DNA of 64,000 nucleotides from assembly GCA_034687125.1 (NCBI GenBank), contig JAQGBZ010000273.1, forward strand, positions 22,807-86,806, written 5' to 3'. Position numbers and translations under genes: made by a program. Source of the DNA: Neelides folsomi (taxonomy: Eukaryota > Arthropoda > Collembola > Neelipleona > Neelidae). Position 1 is the stretch's first letter. Each line of letters starts with the position of its first letter. A model generated the notes under the pieces. That model ran no database searches, was not told where the DNA came from, and was given only the letters and a program-made list of their open reading frames with translations. This document shows, piece after piece, positions 1-12,519 of this stretch.

Positions 1-1
1 G

Positions 2-85
2 TTTACCCCTAGACAAGATTCATCCAATAATGCTGTAAAACATCAATCAAAACATGTCGGGTTCGTTGAAGATGACGGAGAATGA
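2..85 (+). CDS. C-terminal end of an unidentified upstream gene (partial)
   Basis: From the window edge an open frame of 27 codons runs to a TGA and ends in the acidic residues VEDDGE. A canonical AATAAA follows at 134-139, which fits a 3' UTR and polyadenylation site. The rest of the gene lies before the window, so the family cannot be named. With so few codons, chance openness is possible; the polyadenylation signal is the main support. Confidence 0.35.
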   Translation, partial: FTPRQDSSNNAVKHQSKHVGFVEDDGE

Positions 86-485
86 ATAATCACGTTTTCA
101 TCATAAGATTCATCATAACCAAACAAACCATTTAATAAATATTCTACAAGATTAATATTAATTAACTACCTCAATATTATTTATACTTGCTATAATATTT
201 TAATTTAATTTACTGCTTACAAATTTACAACACACGCGAACAATTTAACGTTACATTGTACTCTGTAAATGCTAGATGTAGGCTAAATAACGCTACGAAT
301 AAAAGGAGTCTTAAATATTCTGACAGATTTATTTAATAATTTCCGACTCCGACTTTTCCGAGTCCCGAAATGTTTATTTCTCTTCAATTTCACAATTAAG
401 TTAATTATTATTTAAATATCACACTAAACGCTTAGATTGATATGAAATCTTAAATTCTGCAAATTCCACATCAAAAGGAATCAAG
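86..485. other. Intergenic: putative 3' UTR and COG1 promoter region
   Basis: No ORF is supported. It holds an AATAAA at 134-139, probably for the upstream gene, then AT-rich sequence before the COG1 start. No clear TATA box or other motif was recognised. Confidence 0.5.
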
Positions 486-3400
486 ATGTTGTCTCCTAAA
501 CAGAATTCTTATTCCGCCTTAAATGTGCGAGAATATTTTGAGACCCATTCGATAGAAGAAACGAAAGAATTGCAGAGAAAAATGAACTTTGAGATCGAAA
601 GAAAAAGGGAAGAATTGAGAATGCTCGTTGGGTAAAGGAATTTATTATTGCTCACATAATTATTTCATATTACAATCAATGAATTGCAACTCAAAGTGAT
701 ATATTATTATAGTGAGCGCTACCGAGACCTCATTGATGCAGCTGATACCATCGGGATCATGAAAGAAAGTTCAACATCGGTATTTAATAAATTGTCATCA
801 CTTCGTCAGAAGCTTAATTCAATGCCTCAAAGATTAAATTATTCTTCATATATCCATAAAAGGTTTGAATTTAAAACATTATAAGAATTTATTTGAATAG
901 GTTGAATGTCTGTTTGGGTGTTAAGTTAATTCCTATTCCGTTTTACATCTAATATTTATTTGTTTAACTTTATCATAATTCGTCGTGATATTCCTCTACA
1001 ATAGAACATTTTCACAAGAAGACCTTACGTCTGCCGGAGAATTAAAGTTGTGCTTGGAAATTCCAAGACTTGTTGAATTGCTCCTGGAAAAATCAGAAGT
1101 AATTCCTGCAATGCATTTGGTGCTATTTTTCGTCAAGAAACTTGATCCTGTAAATAAACCATACAAGAATAGTTATGTCCAATTATCAGGAAATTTGGAA
1201 TCTGGGAACAAAATCAAAGAAATGGTTATTACATACTGTAAAGATGCCTTCCAGAATTTTTCTATCGCACCGAAAGTAATTGAAATATAATATTGATACA
1301 TCAATTATTTTATATTTTTATAACAGATTTGACATGTGTTTATATTTTTATAGAAATTTTCGGATTGTCTTGTGGTGTACCAAATTTTAATGAATACAAC
1401 TAGTGAAAACGCGCTCAGAGAAATTCTGCAAAAGAAAATTAATTTATGCCAGATGAATTTATATAATAAAGACGGTGACTTTTCAACCAATGTTTCATCA
1501 ACAATTATTCTCTTGAATTCCCTCTTTATTGGTAATTAATATTATAATATTAATTATTAACATCATATTTTAAATAATTTTATCTGACCCTGAAACTTAT
1601 AATATTTAACATAAATATTTTTAGATCCTCAAGATTACAATTTGTCTGCTAAAGAAGCCAAGAAACCTCAACGGATGTTTGAGAATTTTTCCTTTTCTTT
1701 TACACCAAAAAGTGCTGCTGAGTTCTCAAATGAAGTTATTAATGTGGAGGGTCCACTGAGGATTTCAAAGCTTACCGAAATTGTTTTTTCAAATTATGTT
1801 GAACCATTAAAAGAAATTTTAATGGGAGCATACAATCACAAATTGTTTTTCAATTCCGAAACTTCGTTAAATGACATGGGGAAGTTTAGGATTTCATGTG
1901 ATTTCATTCACAAGGGGAATTGTGATGGCTTTATGAAGCTTGTACTTGGAGCATCTGGAAAGACATTTTGGTCCGAAGTTTATCAACCTGTCTTCTCAAT
2001 GAAATGTGACGAGATTGTTGCGTCGAATCTTAAAAAATCATTCGAATACATTCAAAAAGACGCATTTCCGAGATTCCAAAGGTATTTTTTTTAATTTAAA
2101 AAAATATTTTCTAACGCTGTTTTTTACGAGAACGATCTAATTTCGTGAATTATCTAATGTATTTTACAGCTTGGAAACGAAATTTGACATTGTATCATAT
2201 ACATGGAAGAACCCGGGTGGAAATTATTTCGAAACCCAGCATGAAGTTAAGGATGAAATGAGAATTATGGGATTATCCCCACATCTAATTGAATTTCTAT
2301 TTGAAATTGATAAAAAGTTTGAAATCTTATGGATGGACTTCCAATCTTTAAATGATCCATTAACCAAAGTTTCAATGTCGGCTCAAATTCTGATGCAATT
2401 TAAAAGTGTTTTTAATGAAGATCTTGTCAAAGATTCTGGCTTGGCTGTCGCAAGATTTGCATTCGCTCTTGCTTCTGGCGAACTTCTACCAAATCTCTGG
2501 AAACTAGAAAAAAATGTAAGTTGTTTTAATTCTATACTTTTTAAAATAGTGTGAAGAGGAAGGGTGAAGAATTTATATATCAAAGAATTCTCTTTATAAA
2601 CTATTTGTTTGAATTAAATTTTTAGGATGCATCAAGCTTGAAGGAATATTTTGACAGTTTATCCGAAAAAAGTTGGCTTGTCTGGAGAAATTCTGTATTA
2701 GAAAAACTTAATAAAGACTTGTGCGAATTTATCCTTAGCCCAGAAGTTATTTCGAAGATTATTCCAGTAAGTTTTACTTTTAATTAATAACAAAAGATAG
2801 AATGTGTATATCTCTAAATGATGTATAACAAAATAACAACCCTTATTAAACGTTAACAACTCTCAACATTAGGTCGCCGAAGATTACATTCCAGTAGGTG
2901 AAAATGAAGAAACTCTAAAAGCCTCCGTCCGTGTTCCGGTTCAAATTTGTCATTTACTTTACAAAATTTTCTTCTCTCTATGCCTTGAACTTATTAAGGC
3001 TGGTCAAACCATCCCAAAAGCAGAGCGAGAGAATTTCCGGATCCAAGTTGGCCAAAGCGTTGTACAACAGTATGAAAGAGTTTGTCTCTCAGAAGACAAA
3101 CTTAAAGAAGACATCATGCCCCAAATGGCTATGCAATTCATATTCGATTTAAAATTTCTTCACTGGATTCATCCTAAGATTGAAGTTGAACCTCTTGTGA
3201 AAAAACTTCAGGAAATCATTGATCCATTCGACCTCGATATTGTCAATCCACGTTTACAATTGAATATAAAAAGATTTCTTTTTGAAAACCACGTAAGCAA
3301 TTTAAGATTACATTATCATAGATTATAACTTATAACTTACCTACTTATTTAATCTATTAAATATTTTTATTGGACAACGTTTAACAACATTTTTGCATTT

Positions 3401-3540
3401 TGTTACAGCTTACACTTGGCCTATTGTTTTCTGAAGAAAATCAAAGTTTCATTGCTCAAAACTTTAAGACGAAGCAGAATCAGTCATTTCCCATATCAAA
3501 TGCACCTCTTGCTTCACCTTTACCGTTGCTGCCGGTTTAG
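486..3540 (+). CDS. COG1: Conserved oligomeric Golgi complex subunit 1 (COG1)
   Basis: Subunit of lobe A of the COG tethering complex, which captures retrograde vesicles at the Golgi. Exons: 486-631, 713-862, 1005-1275, 1354-1531, 1625-2081, 2170-2515, 2626-2766, 2873-3292, 3409-3540; joined they give 746 residues in one frame. The N-terminal stretch with the REYFETHSIEE and ERYRDLIDAADTI segments is the Vps51/COG1 signature, spanning the exon 1/2 junction. The protein then continues as a weakly conserved helical rod (for example residues in LKLCLEIPRLVELLLEKSE). It is shorter than human COG1 (about 980 residues), as expected for a divergent invertebrate form. The start is the first ATG before the conserved segment. 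A polyadenylation signal lies at 3576-3581. It converges on UFC1, whose stop is only 84 nt away. Confidence 0.9.
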
Positions 3541-3575
3541 TGCTATGATAAATAAGTATTTTGAACGTGGGATAT

Positions 3576-3593
3576 AATAAAGGGTTATTTATT
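3576..3593. terminator. Facing polyadenylation signals of COG1 and UFC1
   Basis: AATAAA on the plus strand (3576-3581) follows the COG1 stop. TTTATT at 3588-3593 is AATAAA on the minus strand, after the UFC1 stop. Cleavage normally occurs 10-30 nt downstream, so the two mature transcripts should overlap at their 3' ends. Confidence 0.55.
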
Positions 3594-3624
3594 GACAGTT
3601 AAAAAATGTTGATTCATTTTGGAT

Positions 3625-4575
3625 TCATTCTGTTTTTTCTTGATATTTGATGACACCCTTTTCAATCATTTCAGGAATTTCCACAGCAAGCCATGGCCCC
3701 AACTATTACACAAATAATTATTGATTTCATCTGTATAGCGGAGTTAGTTTGGATAATACTATTTATCAATTTTAAAAATTTTATTTTTGTGATCTTACTC
3801 CGAGTGCCAATGCATGAGCGATTCCGAATTGAGGGACATTTCTGGCCCAAAGTGGCTTAAAGTGATCTGTTAAGCATATCTTTCCACCTAAACAGAATAT
3901 CATAAATGGGTATGTTTGTTGTAGTATTTGAAGAGTTTATTCATCACGGAGTTTGTAATTTATTAGATCGTTTTAAAGAGTTATTGTCTCTAATAGAATA
4001 CCTCTGAACATTTTGGCCGTTTTTCCATCAAGTTCAGGTAAAGCAATTTCAGGTGCAGTAACTGGATACGTTACAGGAATCTAATATTTATAAACAGTAA
4101 TTAAATATAAAATAACTTGTAGATTCTCTTTATGCAATTTTCATTTTAGGCAAAATCTTATTAACCAACTCTTTAATTTGAATCACTTACGTCAAATTCA
4201 ATATCGAATTCATATTTCAGCATGTCTTGAACATGCCAGCACTTTCCAAACCATCTGGTTCCATTGTTACTTTGGTCCAATCTAAACCAGTCATTGTCGG
4301 CAGCTTTATTGTTTTCAGTGTACTGTGTAAATAAACAATGACATTCCATTCTGAACCCCAGTTTTAAATTTTTGAATAATTATTCATTTAAGTAATTTAT
4401 TAATGGTTGGTTAAACATTCTTTGTTAAATCAATTTTTAATTATTTCAAATTAACCTTAATGAGAGATCGCAATTCTTCTTTTAACCTTTCTGTCCATTG
4501 TGGGTCCCTTGGCCCAGCTTTCGTTTTGAGAAAGGGGATTCCACTTAAAGTCTTCCTTGTAGCTTCATCTACCAT
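3625..4575 (-). CDS. UFC1: UFM1-conjugating enzyme 1 (UFC1)
   Basis: E2 enzyme that accepts UFM1 from UBA5 and passes it on with the UFL1 ligase; ufmylation acts on ribosomes and ER proteins. Five exons on the minus strand: 4575-4456, 4322-4191, 4080-4002, 3887-3799, 3702-3625, giving 165 residues against 167 in human. The N-terminus [10 protein letters not shown], the GPRDPQW and NDWFRL segments, TRWFGKCW, and the active-site region [12 protein letters not shown] are near-identical to the family. The catalytic cysteine is about residue 115, in the KICLTDHF motif. The start is fixed by the conserved M[AV]DEATR N-terminus. There is no sign of damage. Confidence 0.96.
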
Positions 4576-5219
4576 TATAGCGGAAACTTAATACTAACCA
4601 CGATATAATAAAGAGTCAATCAATATAATAAATACTTCAACTTGACGCAATTGAATTAATGGCTCTTTATAATTTAAAGTTATTTTGTACAATAATATAA
4701 CAGATGTTCTCGTGAGTGAGTAGTTGATAGTTGAGGCAAGATGATATGGCAGACCCACTTTCAGTTTAGTCTCACACGATCTTCTATCTATCATAATATA
4801 CCTGTTGGAAGGCAATAATCGCTTGATCATTGAATGGAATTAATGCACTGGTTCATTCTTAAGAATCTAGATATTCTTCAACAAGGGATATAAGAATAGA
4901 TGTTTAAATGTAATAATATGTCAATTGCCCAATTAGCCTTTCTGAATTGTGCGCTGTTTATTATTTTTCATTTATCCATATTAAACCTTATGAAAGTTGA
5001 AAATAAATTTTAAGTAGTTATTAAAGAGTAACTATTTAGTTAAGTTCATTTATGAGAAATATGATTTTATTCAACGAATTTTTAAATAGATGTAATTGTA
5101 ATATTGTATATCATAGTTAGTTTTAATGTAATATGAAGTAAACATAAAAGGAGAATTGTTTATAATTTTGTTGTGAAATATATTAGGTATATGTGAAAGG
5201 GAAATACAATTACTCAAGA
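4576..5219. other. Intergenic between POLD3 3' end and UFC1 start
   Basis: AT-rich DNA containing the UFC1 upstream region and the POLD3 3' flank. A minus-strand open stretch at 4594-4830 does not resemble any protein and runs through likely UFC1 5' UTR or promoter. Nothing else is recognised. Confidence 0.5.
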
Positions 5220-7116
5220 TTATTTCTTTTTGAAGAAAGACATGAGAGTAGGTTGACCTTTTGGAGGAACCTTCACTTTGCTTACTTTCTTTTCTGGCTC
5301 CTTCTTTTCGGCATCTTTCATTTCCTTGTCATTTTTATCACTGCTATTTTTGCTTGGAGCTTTTGTTTTAGAAGGCATTGGGGTTTCTTTTGGAATTTCT
5401 TTCTTCTCTGTGACCTTTTCTGGTGAATCTTCGATTTCATCGGTCTCCATTGGAGCATCGACTCTTACAATTTCTCTTACTGTCACTGCAAGAAATATCA
5501 ATTTGAATCTAACTTTAATTTCCCCATAATCGTGTATAACTTTATATTTAAGATTACAACCTATAGTCCCTATACATGTAATAGAATATAATATTTTTAA
5601 TATTTTTATCATACCATCCCATCCATCTTCGTCCTTGTATGTTTTTAAAACTTCCTTCACAACCATGTTTTTATTTCTAGGAGGAAGTTCCTTCTTTTTA
5701 GGAGTTAATTCCCGAGGAGGAGAAGGGGGGACAGCTTCTTCTTCCGATTCGGATGTTAACATATGCCTCTTCTTTCTCTTTGGAGAATCAGGGACAGAAT
5801 CTATAAAATTATATTAAGAATGTTTTATAAATACTATGATAATATATTCTTATTAATTTTAACATTTATGATGTTGGGCATTCTAATGATTTAATTACCA
5901 TTGTCAGAATCCGAATGTTTTGATTCTTCTTCAGAATCTGAAGAAAGAATATCTTTGATTCTCCTACGTTTCTTTTTATCTGGTTCGACTTTTTTTGAAG
6001 CTGACTTTTTCGCATTCGGTTTCTTTGCTTTGCTCTGAGGAACTTTCTTAACCTCTTTCTTTCTTATGATTTCTTTAACTTCTTCCTCCGATTCTTCTGA
6101 TGAGATAGCAACAATTGGTTTTTCTTTAGGTGGTTTTGAAGCAGCGGATGCAAACATATTCTTAATTCGGTCATTTCCTTTTTTATTGTCGCTTGCTGAG
6201 CTTTTGCTTTTAGATTTATTTGAATTTGAACCAACTGAATTTTCTTTTTTGGCAAAAGCAAATTCATCCGAATTTTGTGGTTTAGTAATTGTTTGTTCAT
6301 CTTTTTTCGTTACCTCATGAATAACAGGATCAGCCCTCTTCGATTTTATTTCCATTCCAGACTGCGATTTAATTCCTCCAAAACTAAAATGAAATTTGTA
6401 TTACTTCATAATTACGATATATTCAGTCGTAATATTTAAATCTAGCTGAAATATTATAAATATTTACCTTAGAATTGATTTATCCTCAAAAGCCTTTTTA
6501 TTTTCCTCAGTATGAAGATTGGAATAAAATACGTCATAGGATGGAGCTTTGGTTGGTGCCAGCGAGTAGAGATGAATTGAAAAGATTTTTGAAAACTTTT
6601 TCTTCGTTTCTTCAAGATCATCTTGACTGCACAAAAGAATGAAATAAGACCCCGAAATATTGTCACTTAAATCTTCAGAAACAAAGGAATATTTGGGTAT
6701 TCTGTCTGTAAAATTGTTATCAGCTGCATATCCAGAGATGAGATAAGTAGCTTCAATCTTGTCTTTGTTATTTTCGTAAAACTTGTAAAGCAATCTAGAT
6801 TTAAAAAAATGGAATACATTGGATACCGGTATATTGGCTATTATTGGGGATACCGGCATATGATTATGGAATGTAGTTTTACATATTTACTTACTGCTTA
6901 GCATGATTGATGTTGATTCCAAGATTAATACTCAGAAACTTGTAACTTATCTGAAATAGAATTTGTTAAATATTTATAAACTAAGAATTTAATGTAACAT
7001 TTATAAAGGCAAATAAGCATGCTGATAGTAAACTTATTTCAAAGTTATTTCCAAAAACTCACCGTTCGCTTATCGTCGTGAATCCACTCTTCTAAATTTT
7101 CAATATGAAGATCCAT
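5220..7116 (-). CDS. POLD3: DNA polymerase delta subunit 3 (p66)
   Basis: Accessory subunit that links polymerase delta to PCNA during replication and repair. Exons: 7116-7063, 6950-6895, 6794-6468, 6383-5899, 5800-5615, 5485-5220; 457 residues (human 466). Residues 1-110 form the N-terminal domain, with MDLHIENLEEWI, YKFLSINLGI and YKFYENNKDK followed by ATYLISGYAA. The middle is a long lysine/serine/glutamate-rich disordered region with SSDSEEESK and SSEESEEEV clusters, likely casein-kinase-type acidic sites. The last 12 residues include the PCNA-interacting box QPTLMSFF followed by KKK, the usual position for this family. Start: first ATG, which begins the conserved DLHIENLEEW segment. Confidence 0.93.
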
Positions 7117-7558
7117 TTGATCGATAACTGGAATCGGAAATCCGTAATGAAATCAGGAATCTTGGAAAATGAATCTTTCAATTTTCAATATGACATGAAA
7201 CTTGAAAGTTGAAAAGGAAAATCGGAAAACCAAGCTCCTGGAATCTCCGTTTGCCGCGTAAACCATATAGGCTAACAATAAGCTAAAAAGCAAAACAAAG
7301 AATTCCCGTAGAATGTGCACAATGTTTATAATATGTAATTTACCAAGGTCAAAAATATGTATAAAGTTGGGTTTTATGATTGTACTCGTCGACGATGAGT
7401 CGTCGTATTATATTTTAGTTATTAGTTCATGAATGATGATGATGAATAATGCAAACATGTAATGTTAAAAATTACCATTACCATAATTAGTCGCTTAATA
7501 AAATAACAAGTTGGATATTGAATAATAATGTTTATTACTTTAAGCTCCTTAATTAAAG
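7117..7558. other. Intergenic: POLD3 upstream and tolloid 3' flank
   Basis: About 440 nt. The part next to 7116 must hold the POLD3 promoter; the part next to 7558 is the tolloid 3' UTR. A palindromic CGTCGACGATGAGTCGTCG stretch lies near 7388. No ORF or RNA gene is supported. Confidence 0.45.
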
Positions 7559-10500
7559 TTAATTTTTTATCAAACTTCCCGAAGCGAGTGATTTTGAAGG
7601 AATCGTCTTGTAAATAGCCGAGAATCCTTTAGAGTTCACCGTGTCGTCAGATTTGAATCGAATAAGAAGGGATCCTTCTTCTGATCGGATAGTATCAGGA
7701 TTTTTGTTTCCACAAAATCGTCCTAATAATGGAGCTGTCGAATCTTCTCCATTAAAAATCTACAAGTAATATTGAATTATGAGTAAATCGTTTGCTGCTT
7801 CTCATTATCTTTGAAATTATATTAATAAATACAATTTATATCACACCTCAATATAATCAAAGGCACATTCATTTTCATCTTCAAGCTCAAATGAATCAAA
7901 GGTGAGTTCAATGTCTTGGTCCTCATCAGCTTCTATTATCCATTCGCAGTCTTCGGAGTTCTCATATGTAACGTCACCGTATCCAGCATGAGAGTAGACA
8001 TGGGCTTCTTCTTCACTCGCGTAAAGCAACCCGCCACAAACTGTTCAATATTATAAAAAAATATATAACAATACTAATAATTAAAGAATATTGTTCACAG
8101 ATCAATTTGTACTTTAGGTAATACATATTTACCGGTAGAATGCTTTCCAAAAAATCCTTTTCTGTGAACAGACGAGTCAGACTTAAAAAGAATCATCATG
8201 TGATTTGTGCTCGCCACAATTGGATGAGGAACTTTTGATCCGCAAAACTTTCCAAGAAGGGACGACTCAGAAGTTGGTCCATCATAAAACTAATCAAAAT
8301 AAACAAATCATAAAATTGATTTTACAAGTTTGGCTTTAGTTGAGATTTATCCATTTAATAAAATTAGTGTTTTACAAGAACAGCGTCGTAACTGCAATCT
8401 TGTTGAGGCTCCACTTCAAACTCCTCAAAAATGAATTTAACTCGATGGCCATTGGTCGTCTTGAGATGCCAAACACATTCCTTCTTCCCTGGATAGGGTT
8501 CTGGCCAATTTGGACTTGAGATATCCGCACTTGGTGGAGTATCAATTTCATATTTGCAGCCTCCTTCCTTACAATCGTGGCCGTTTTCGTGGAGTGTGAA
8601 CCCATTCTGGCAGACGCAGACATAGGAGCCGACGGTATTTCTACAAATATGAGCACAACCTCCATTGTTTGTCGCACACTCATCCTTGTCTAAAGTGGTC
8701 AAAAGGTGGATGTTAATTGAAATTGTCAAAAGATTAAATTCCTACCTGTGAAGAATACTAAAGCAAATCCCGTTTTTTGGACAGAGTTATCCGAAGTGAA
8801 TACAATTCTAATCGAGTTCCCTTCGCTTGTGATCATCGGAGGTGGTTTAGCTAAAAAGTATAATTTGATTTAATAAATGTTAGAAAAAACCACATTTATT
8901 GGTAGACAATGTACAAAAGCATCTTGGAATAAAAACAAATGCATTTATCAAAGCATTCAAAATTCAGATCTTTCACCTCCACAAAAACTCCCATGCCGTT
9001 TAAGCTCGTCTTGCCCAAGTTTGCTGTAAACTTCAACACTATCATAGTCGCATTCTTGCTAGAATAATAACAATTGGAATTAAAATGCAATATTATGCTC
9101 CATTTTTTGTAAACCTTGAATGCTAAAATCCATTCAAACTTTGCACGCCCGCATCCATCCATTTATTCCATTTATACTCATTAACTTACATTATTCCCTT
9201 CTAGGTCAAAATGGGTGAAATTGAGAGTTATTCGACTTGAGGGAGAGGCCACGATTTCCCAGGCACAGTGTTTGTTACTCGGGTACAAATTGGGAAACGA
9301 GGGGCTCGTCAATGTCCCGTTATTCTCTTCAATGACTCCACCACAAGCATCCTCACATTGTCGTCCATTTGAATGAAGTTCAAATCCAAATTTACAAGCG
9401 CAATTATACGACCCTAATACATAAAATTGACATTAATTAAAATTGTATTTTGGTAATCTCAATGTAATATATTTCGATTCTTATTCTGCTAATTTTCTCA
9501 CCAATGGTATTGACACAGTTATGTTCGCAGTCATCTGTCCCTTTCACACATTCGTCCAATTCTAAATGTGACAAATAAATTAATTTGGTCAGAATTAATG
9601 GAAGGATTAAGTCTAGAGATAATTATATTATTTTTATTTAAGTATACATAATTGTATGTTAAGCCAGATACCTTTTAGATAAGAAGCACTGAAACCGGCT
9701 TTTTGAACGCTTCCATCAGAAACGAATCTGATCCATATTTCATTAGAGGAAGATGTGATTGGACTCGGGGGGTAATAACCGCAGTAGGTGCCAATGAGGG
9801 TTGAATTCGAACTCCGACCGTCTCTGACTTCTAAAAAGTCATAAACGCAGTTCTCGTGGTTTTCAATCTCGAATGAATGAAACCTCAGAGCGACCTAATT
9901 CACAAGAATAACAATGTGATGTCCGTGGGTAAATGCCTCATTTTCACCTGATATCCTTCCGCCACTCTCACTCTCCAAATGCACTCTTTGCTTGCAAGGT
10001 ATTCGTCTGGAAAGTTGGGCGATTCCAAGTGCCCATTATCACCATTCAGATCGCCTCCACAAACAGCTAAAAATTAAAGTACAAGACATCAGCCCTCTTT
10101 CATGAGAATTTCTTGAGTGGAATGAGGCTTGTGAACTTTTCTGTCAAATCTCAAATGTATAAAGGTCAGGTTCAGGTTCAATTTGTGGTCTTTATCCTCT
10201 TTATCATATAGGAAATTACAAAAGTTTGAACTTTATATTTTTTCAGCAATTAATAATAGGATGCAAATAACCTTCATAATCAGCAGTGAACCCACGATAA
10301 GATTTAACATTCTCAGTTGTTACATAAGTTAGGAGCATCCGCGAGCCCGTGGAAATAATTGGAGAATCGAATTTTAAATTTCCTCCGCAAAACCTTCCTA
10401 AACGTTTTAATTAAATTAATTAAAAAATCATTCCAATGCCTAAGAATGATTAAATTATCATTTCCCCACTACGTACTAATATCAATATGTAAATAATACA

Positions 10501-12519
10501 CTATAAACAGTTGTGCTTTAAAAGTGTTTAAAAATTAATGACAAACCAAGGAGGTTTGATTTATGCCAGTAGCCATCTCTTATTTCCAAATAGTCAATTT
10601 TACACCCTTCGTTGAAGGGAAGGTCAAAATCGGTGATGTTGAGAATAATTGTTTCGCCATGAGTGGCCACAATTCTCCATTCGCATCTTTCCCCTTCTTC
10701 CCCATATGTCAAATTGTGGGGAGATGGGTAACTTGGAGAAATGACTTGTCCTTGTGGCTCCTGCAGCGTCCGTCCACACTCTGAAATCAGTTGGATGAAA
10801 CGCCAAACTTTTCAGTTATGAGATTGAACTTACTAGGGCATTTGTAAAGCGCGTTAGCTTGAGCGATGTCCCCAGAGCTGAGACGAATTCTTTGTCCAAT
10901 TTCTGGATGTTTCTTCGATCCAGGATCTTCCCTTGGATGAATTGTGTCCAAATATGTGCTCTACAAAATGATCAATCAATTTATTTTAATTTTATGATAG
11001 TTAATTTATAAATCTAAATTATATTAACAGTTGATGTAAAGTTGTGCATAATAAGTAACTCTTTAGTTGCACAGGGTGGGCCATAAGTATCTTTCTTTTT
11101 TAAATATACAATCGTATTATTAATGGGAAGACCGGGAAGAGCATGTATCGCCGTATTTAAAATTAAATAGAACTAAATTAATTAATAGATCTTGTTGAAT
11201 TTACTCTTGAAAAAGTGTTTCGAGCGTAGTGCATTATTGAGTCAAAGTCATATCCTTCCTTGAGACTGTTCACTTCCTCGTGAGAAAGTTTGTTGAAATT
11301 GTATTCTTGGCCGGTCATTATATTCTCTCTTATGATGACAACGTGGTCGTCTCTGTCCGGTCGTGTATGTTCGTGCCAGAACCCGACAGCATGGCCCAAC
11401 TCATGGACGACAATCCCAAATTTGTCACAGTTTTTCCCAATTGAAATAGCCTAAAAACCCATTAAGTTTCATCATTTTCCTATTTCTTGTCTGCTTCTGT
11501 AAGTCTCTTAATATTTATTTTGTGCATGACGGAGTTTGATGATTGGGAAGGCGTGGAATCTCACCTGAGGTCCGTTACCTCGCTTGCCCACGAAGCTGCA
11601 GCAACCGCAGGCTTTCTCTGTAAACACAATGTAGTTCGGATGATCCTCAGTCTTCTCCACAAACTTGACGCAGGTGTTGTTTTCCCAATGTCTCATCGCC
11701 TTTGTTGTAATGAACCGCTTTTAATCATCCCGCTTTATAATTATTTTGAAATGGAGAATAACCTGCTTAAATAGAGTTTTGTGGGTACCCGAAAAGTTTC
11801 CATCTATCTCATAAGGGATTACCCCAAAATCCCAAATTCGCTCTCGTCGGGCTGTCGCTGCTCGTCTGCTCTTTTTCCTGCATCATAAAAGGACCTCTTA
11901 ACTCACTTTAAACATCGTATGTGTAAGACTGTTAAAGTCGCAACTATTTTAAACTAACAGTAAGAGTAGGATAGTTGTAAGCGTATCTGTTCTAATAATT
12001 ACATAATTGCTCATCAATGCCAACTCCTCTTTGATCTCGCATATTACATGTGTAAGTATTTGACTATGATTTAGACGAAAATGGAACGAACCATTTAAAC
12101 TGAGCAGCAAATTCTTCTTCGTAACCATTTTTAGTTGCAATATCTTCCGGACCTAAAAATGACATTTTGTTATTTTGGTAAAATCATACTTAAAAATACT
12201 CGTATTATTCGAATATTGTATAAGTTTTTCACTCATGCTCTACTGGATAGTGCTTAAGTTAGATAATTGGTTATGTAAAATATAAATAATGATGTCATTT
12301 TAATCATCAATGTCTAGTCTTCCACAATTAAAAAACGTGTCGGATCCTGAAGGAGTAAAAACGAAAAGTACCTTTGAGGGCTTTGCAGACATCGATGTCA
12401 ATATCTTTTGATATTTGCGGGGCGAAATAGGAGGCGAATAGTTCGTCTGCGGTGAATTTTCTTGAAATCACGGTGGGGAGGAGATGTGTGGAGCAGAGGA
12501 TGGAGAGGAGGAGGTACAT
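7559..12519 (-). CDS. Tolloid/BMP1-like secreted astacin metalloprotease
   Basis: Extracellular zinc protease of the tolloid/BMP1 group, which cleaves BMP antagonists such as chordin/Sog and matrix precursors. Eighteen exons (12519-12372, 12152-12092, 11877-11763, 11699-11565, 11450-11205, 10960-10834, 10780-10547, 10397-10272, 10066-9948, 9894-9672, 9561-9502, 9413-9190, 9058-8977, 8850-8746, 8689-8376, 8289-8133, 8040-7847, 7759-7559) encode 956 residues (human BMP1 986). Order: signal peptide [15 protein letters not shown]; short propeptide; furin-type site KKSRR before [10 protein letters not shown]; astacin domain with zinc motif [13 protein letters not shown] (about 169-181) and Met-turn SIMHY; CUB1, CUB2, EGF ([15 protein letters not shown]), CUB3, calcium-binding EGF ([14 protein letters not shown]), CUB4, CUB5. 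The domain order is the canonical full-length tolloid order. The propeptide is unusually short. The intron between exons 5 and 6 carries a mariner-like terminus. Confidence 0.93.
11071..11102. mobile_element. Mariner-like terminal sequence inside a tolloid intron
   Basis: The 31-nt stretch beginning ACAGGGTGGGCCATAAG recurs with one mismatch at 63888-63918; the two copies diverge straight after a T-run. Such CAGGGTGGGCC ends are typical of Tc1/mariner (maT-like) terminal inverted repeats, usually next to a TA target site. No matching inverted end lies in this short intron, so this is probably a solo or decayed end. No transposase ORF is nearby. Confidence 0.45.

Noticed and set aside
1305-1490. 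Minus-strand frame opposite a COG1 exon
   Set aside because: Antisense shadow of the coding exon at 1354-1531; the sense frame is conserved.
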